DNA of 64,000 nucleotides from Brevipalpus yothersi (taxonomy: Eukaryota; Arthropoda; Arachnida; Trombidiformes; Tenuipalpidae): NCBI GenBank assembly GCA_003956705.1, contig QZCP01000080.1:62001-126000 (forward strand), written 5' to 3'. Below, piece after piece: positions 63,126 through 64,000 of the stretch. The notes beneath the pieces are model-generated. The model was not told the origin of the DNA. It saw only the letters and a program-made list of their open reading frames with translations, and made no database searches. A program made the translations under genes and the position numbers. Positions within the stretch are counted from its first letter, which is position 1. Each line of letters opens with the position of its first letter.

Positions 63126-63489
63126 TTTCAAGAGAAAAATGGTAAATTTTAACTGCAATAGCTGCAATATCAAAATCAAATGGCAATTGTAAACTTTTCG
63201 AGACTGGGCCATAAATTTATACTGTACATCAGATCAAGATCAATTGAAGATGAAGAAGTGATACAGGATCTAAAACAAGAGCGCTGAGAAGCATTCTTTT
63301 TGGCTCCTTTCAGAGGAACTTGCCTTGGCGTGTTTAAATCCAGCTCTCAGGTCCAATTCCTTGTATGTAACCAAGAGTTTGAAGTAATTAAAGAAAACAT
63401 TGAGAAATAATAAATTTCCCTCCTCGAGCAAATACTTGCATTCAACGTGACTTTAGTATGAGCTTTTATGCTGCACGCTTGTTCAGATA
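63126..63489. other. spacer between P450 and P450 relic
   Basis: Nothing supportable is seen beyond the 3' flank of the P450. Confidence 0.5.
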
Positions 63490-64000
63490 ACTTTGCAAGG
63501 CACGGATCCAAATATTCACAATGTTACCGATAAAATTTAACGCTTCTTATCTATTTCGTTGGGAACAATATCGGGTCTGAAAGATGGGATCGAGAATGAT
63601 CATAATTACAGAGTGTAATTATATTGTAAGATGGGAGAATCGATCCATAATTTCTTGAATTCACAATGTGATAGAGTATTTTGATCCTACTTGTGGAGTG
63701 ATTACGCTTGGAGGTTCGAAAATTGGATCAGAGGTATTCCAAATAAACATGAGAATGGTCGCGAATAATGCAAATAATTGAAGCTCATCTAGCCGAGAGT
63801 TGTCATGAAGTCAATGCCGAATACTTGGATCTCTCAAAGCGAAAGAAGCGAGCTTTTTTAGATCACGTGCTTGACACTTTTATCAATTCCTTCACAATAT
63901 GGCTGGTAATCCTCATACACAAGAGAAACTTCATCAAGAGTTGATGGATTTCGATGAGGAGAGTGAGCATATGACAATAACTCAAATCAATCAGCTAGCT
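63490..64000 (+). pseudogene. decayed P450 fragment, cut by window edge
   Basis: Resembles exon 3 of the P450 at 61893: an ETSMGLKDE-like part near 63560, then QIIEAHLAES and AFLDHVLDTFINS, then after a frame change NMAGNPHTQEKLHQEL to MTITQINQLA. Several stops and shifts occur in the first part. The helix I segment between FINS and the NMA stretch is missing, so no active enzyme is possible from it. The remainder lies beyond the right edge. Confidence 0.8.

Noticed and set aside
1..64000. CRISPR array, tRNA, rRNA or bacterial operon signals
   Set aside because: None seen. The regular repeats are dinucleotide microsatellites and tandem gene duplicates, and the genes have eukaryotic introns.

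Overview
The window is eukaryotic nuclear DNA, AT-rich, with genes split by short GT-AG introns and with long (CT)n/(GA)n microsatellites. It carries animal type I fatty acid synthases, ABCH-type half transporters (a subfamily known mainly from arthropods), an NRF-6-like acyltransferase, seven-transmembrane chemoreceptor-like genes with phase-0 introns near the C-terminus, and a family of microsomal P450s. Together these point to an arthropod, most likely a mite; that is an inference from gene content, not from a marker gene.

Layout, left to right: a P450 gene with an in-frame TAG (2790-5656, minus); a five-exon fatty acid synthase (7778-16001, minus); a single-exon ABCH transporter (17587-19725, plus); two receptor genes (19894-21275, frameshifted, and 23580-24973, intact; both minus); three near-identical tandem P450 genes (26248-27917, 31298-32952, 35453-37097; plus) with a fused receptor relic between the second and third; an 11-exon NRF-like acyltransferase (38364-41246, minus); an ABC relic (about 43370-43660, minus); an intronless 3-ketoacyl-CoA-reductase-like SDR (43749-44855, plus); a second ABCH transporter (46103-48088, plus); a second five-exon fatty acid synthase (49509-58545, plus); a leucine-rich-repeat gene (59004-60282, plus); another P450 (61419-63125, plus) with a one-base frameshift in its anchor exon; and a decayed P450 running off the right edge.

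Functionally, much of the window looks like a lipid-metabolism neighbourhood: chain assembly (two synthases), chain elongation (the SDR), oxidation (P450s), acyl transfer in a membrane (NRF family) and export (ABCH). The two synthases have the same exon architecture and point outward toward the two ends, each followed distally by a P450, so the flanks look like an inverted duplication of a FAS-P450 module around a central tandem array. The most notable observation is that both synthases keep recognisable KS, DH, ER, KR, ACP and TE active-site motifs but have lost the serine nucleophile of the malonyl/acetyl transferase domain, in different ways (Ser to Pro in one, Ser to Tyr in the other). If real, they would need acyl loading from another protein, or act on pre-loaded chains.

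The central array (about 19.9-38.4 kb) reads as three copies of a receptor-receptor-P450 unit in which the P450 was kept each time and the receptors were lost or broken in different ways. All coordinates, splice sites and homologies come from reading the sequence by eye; nothing was searched against a database.
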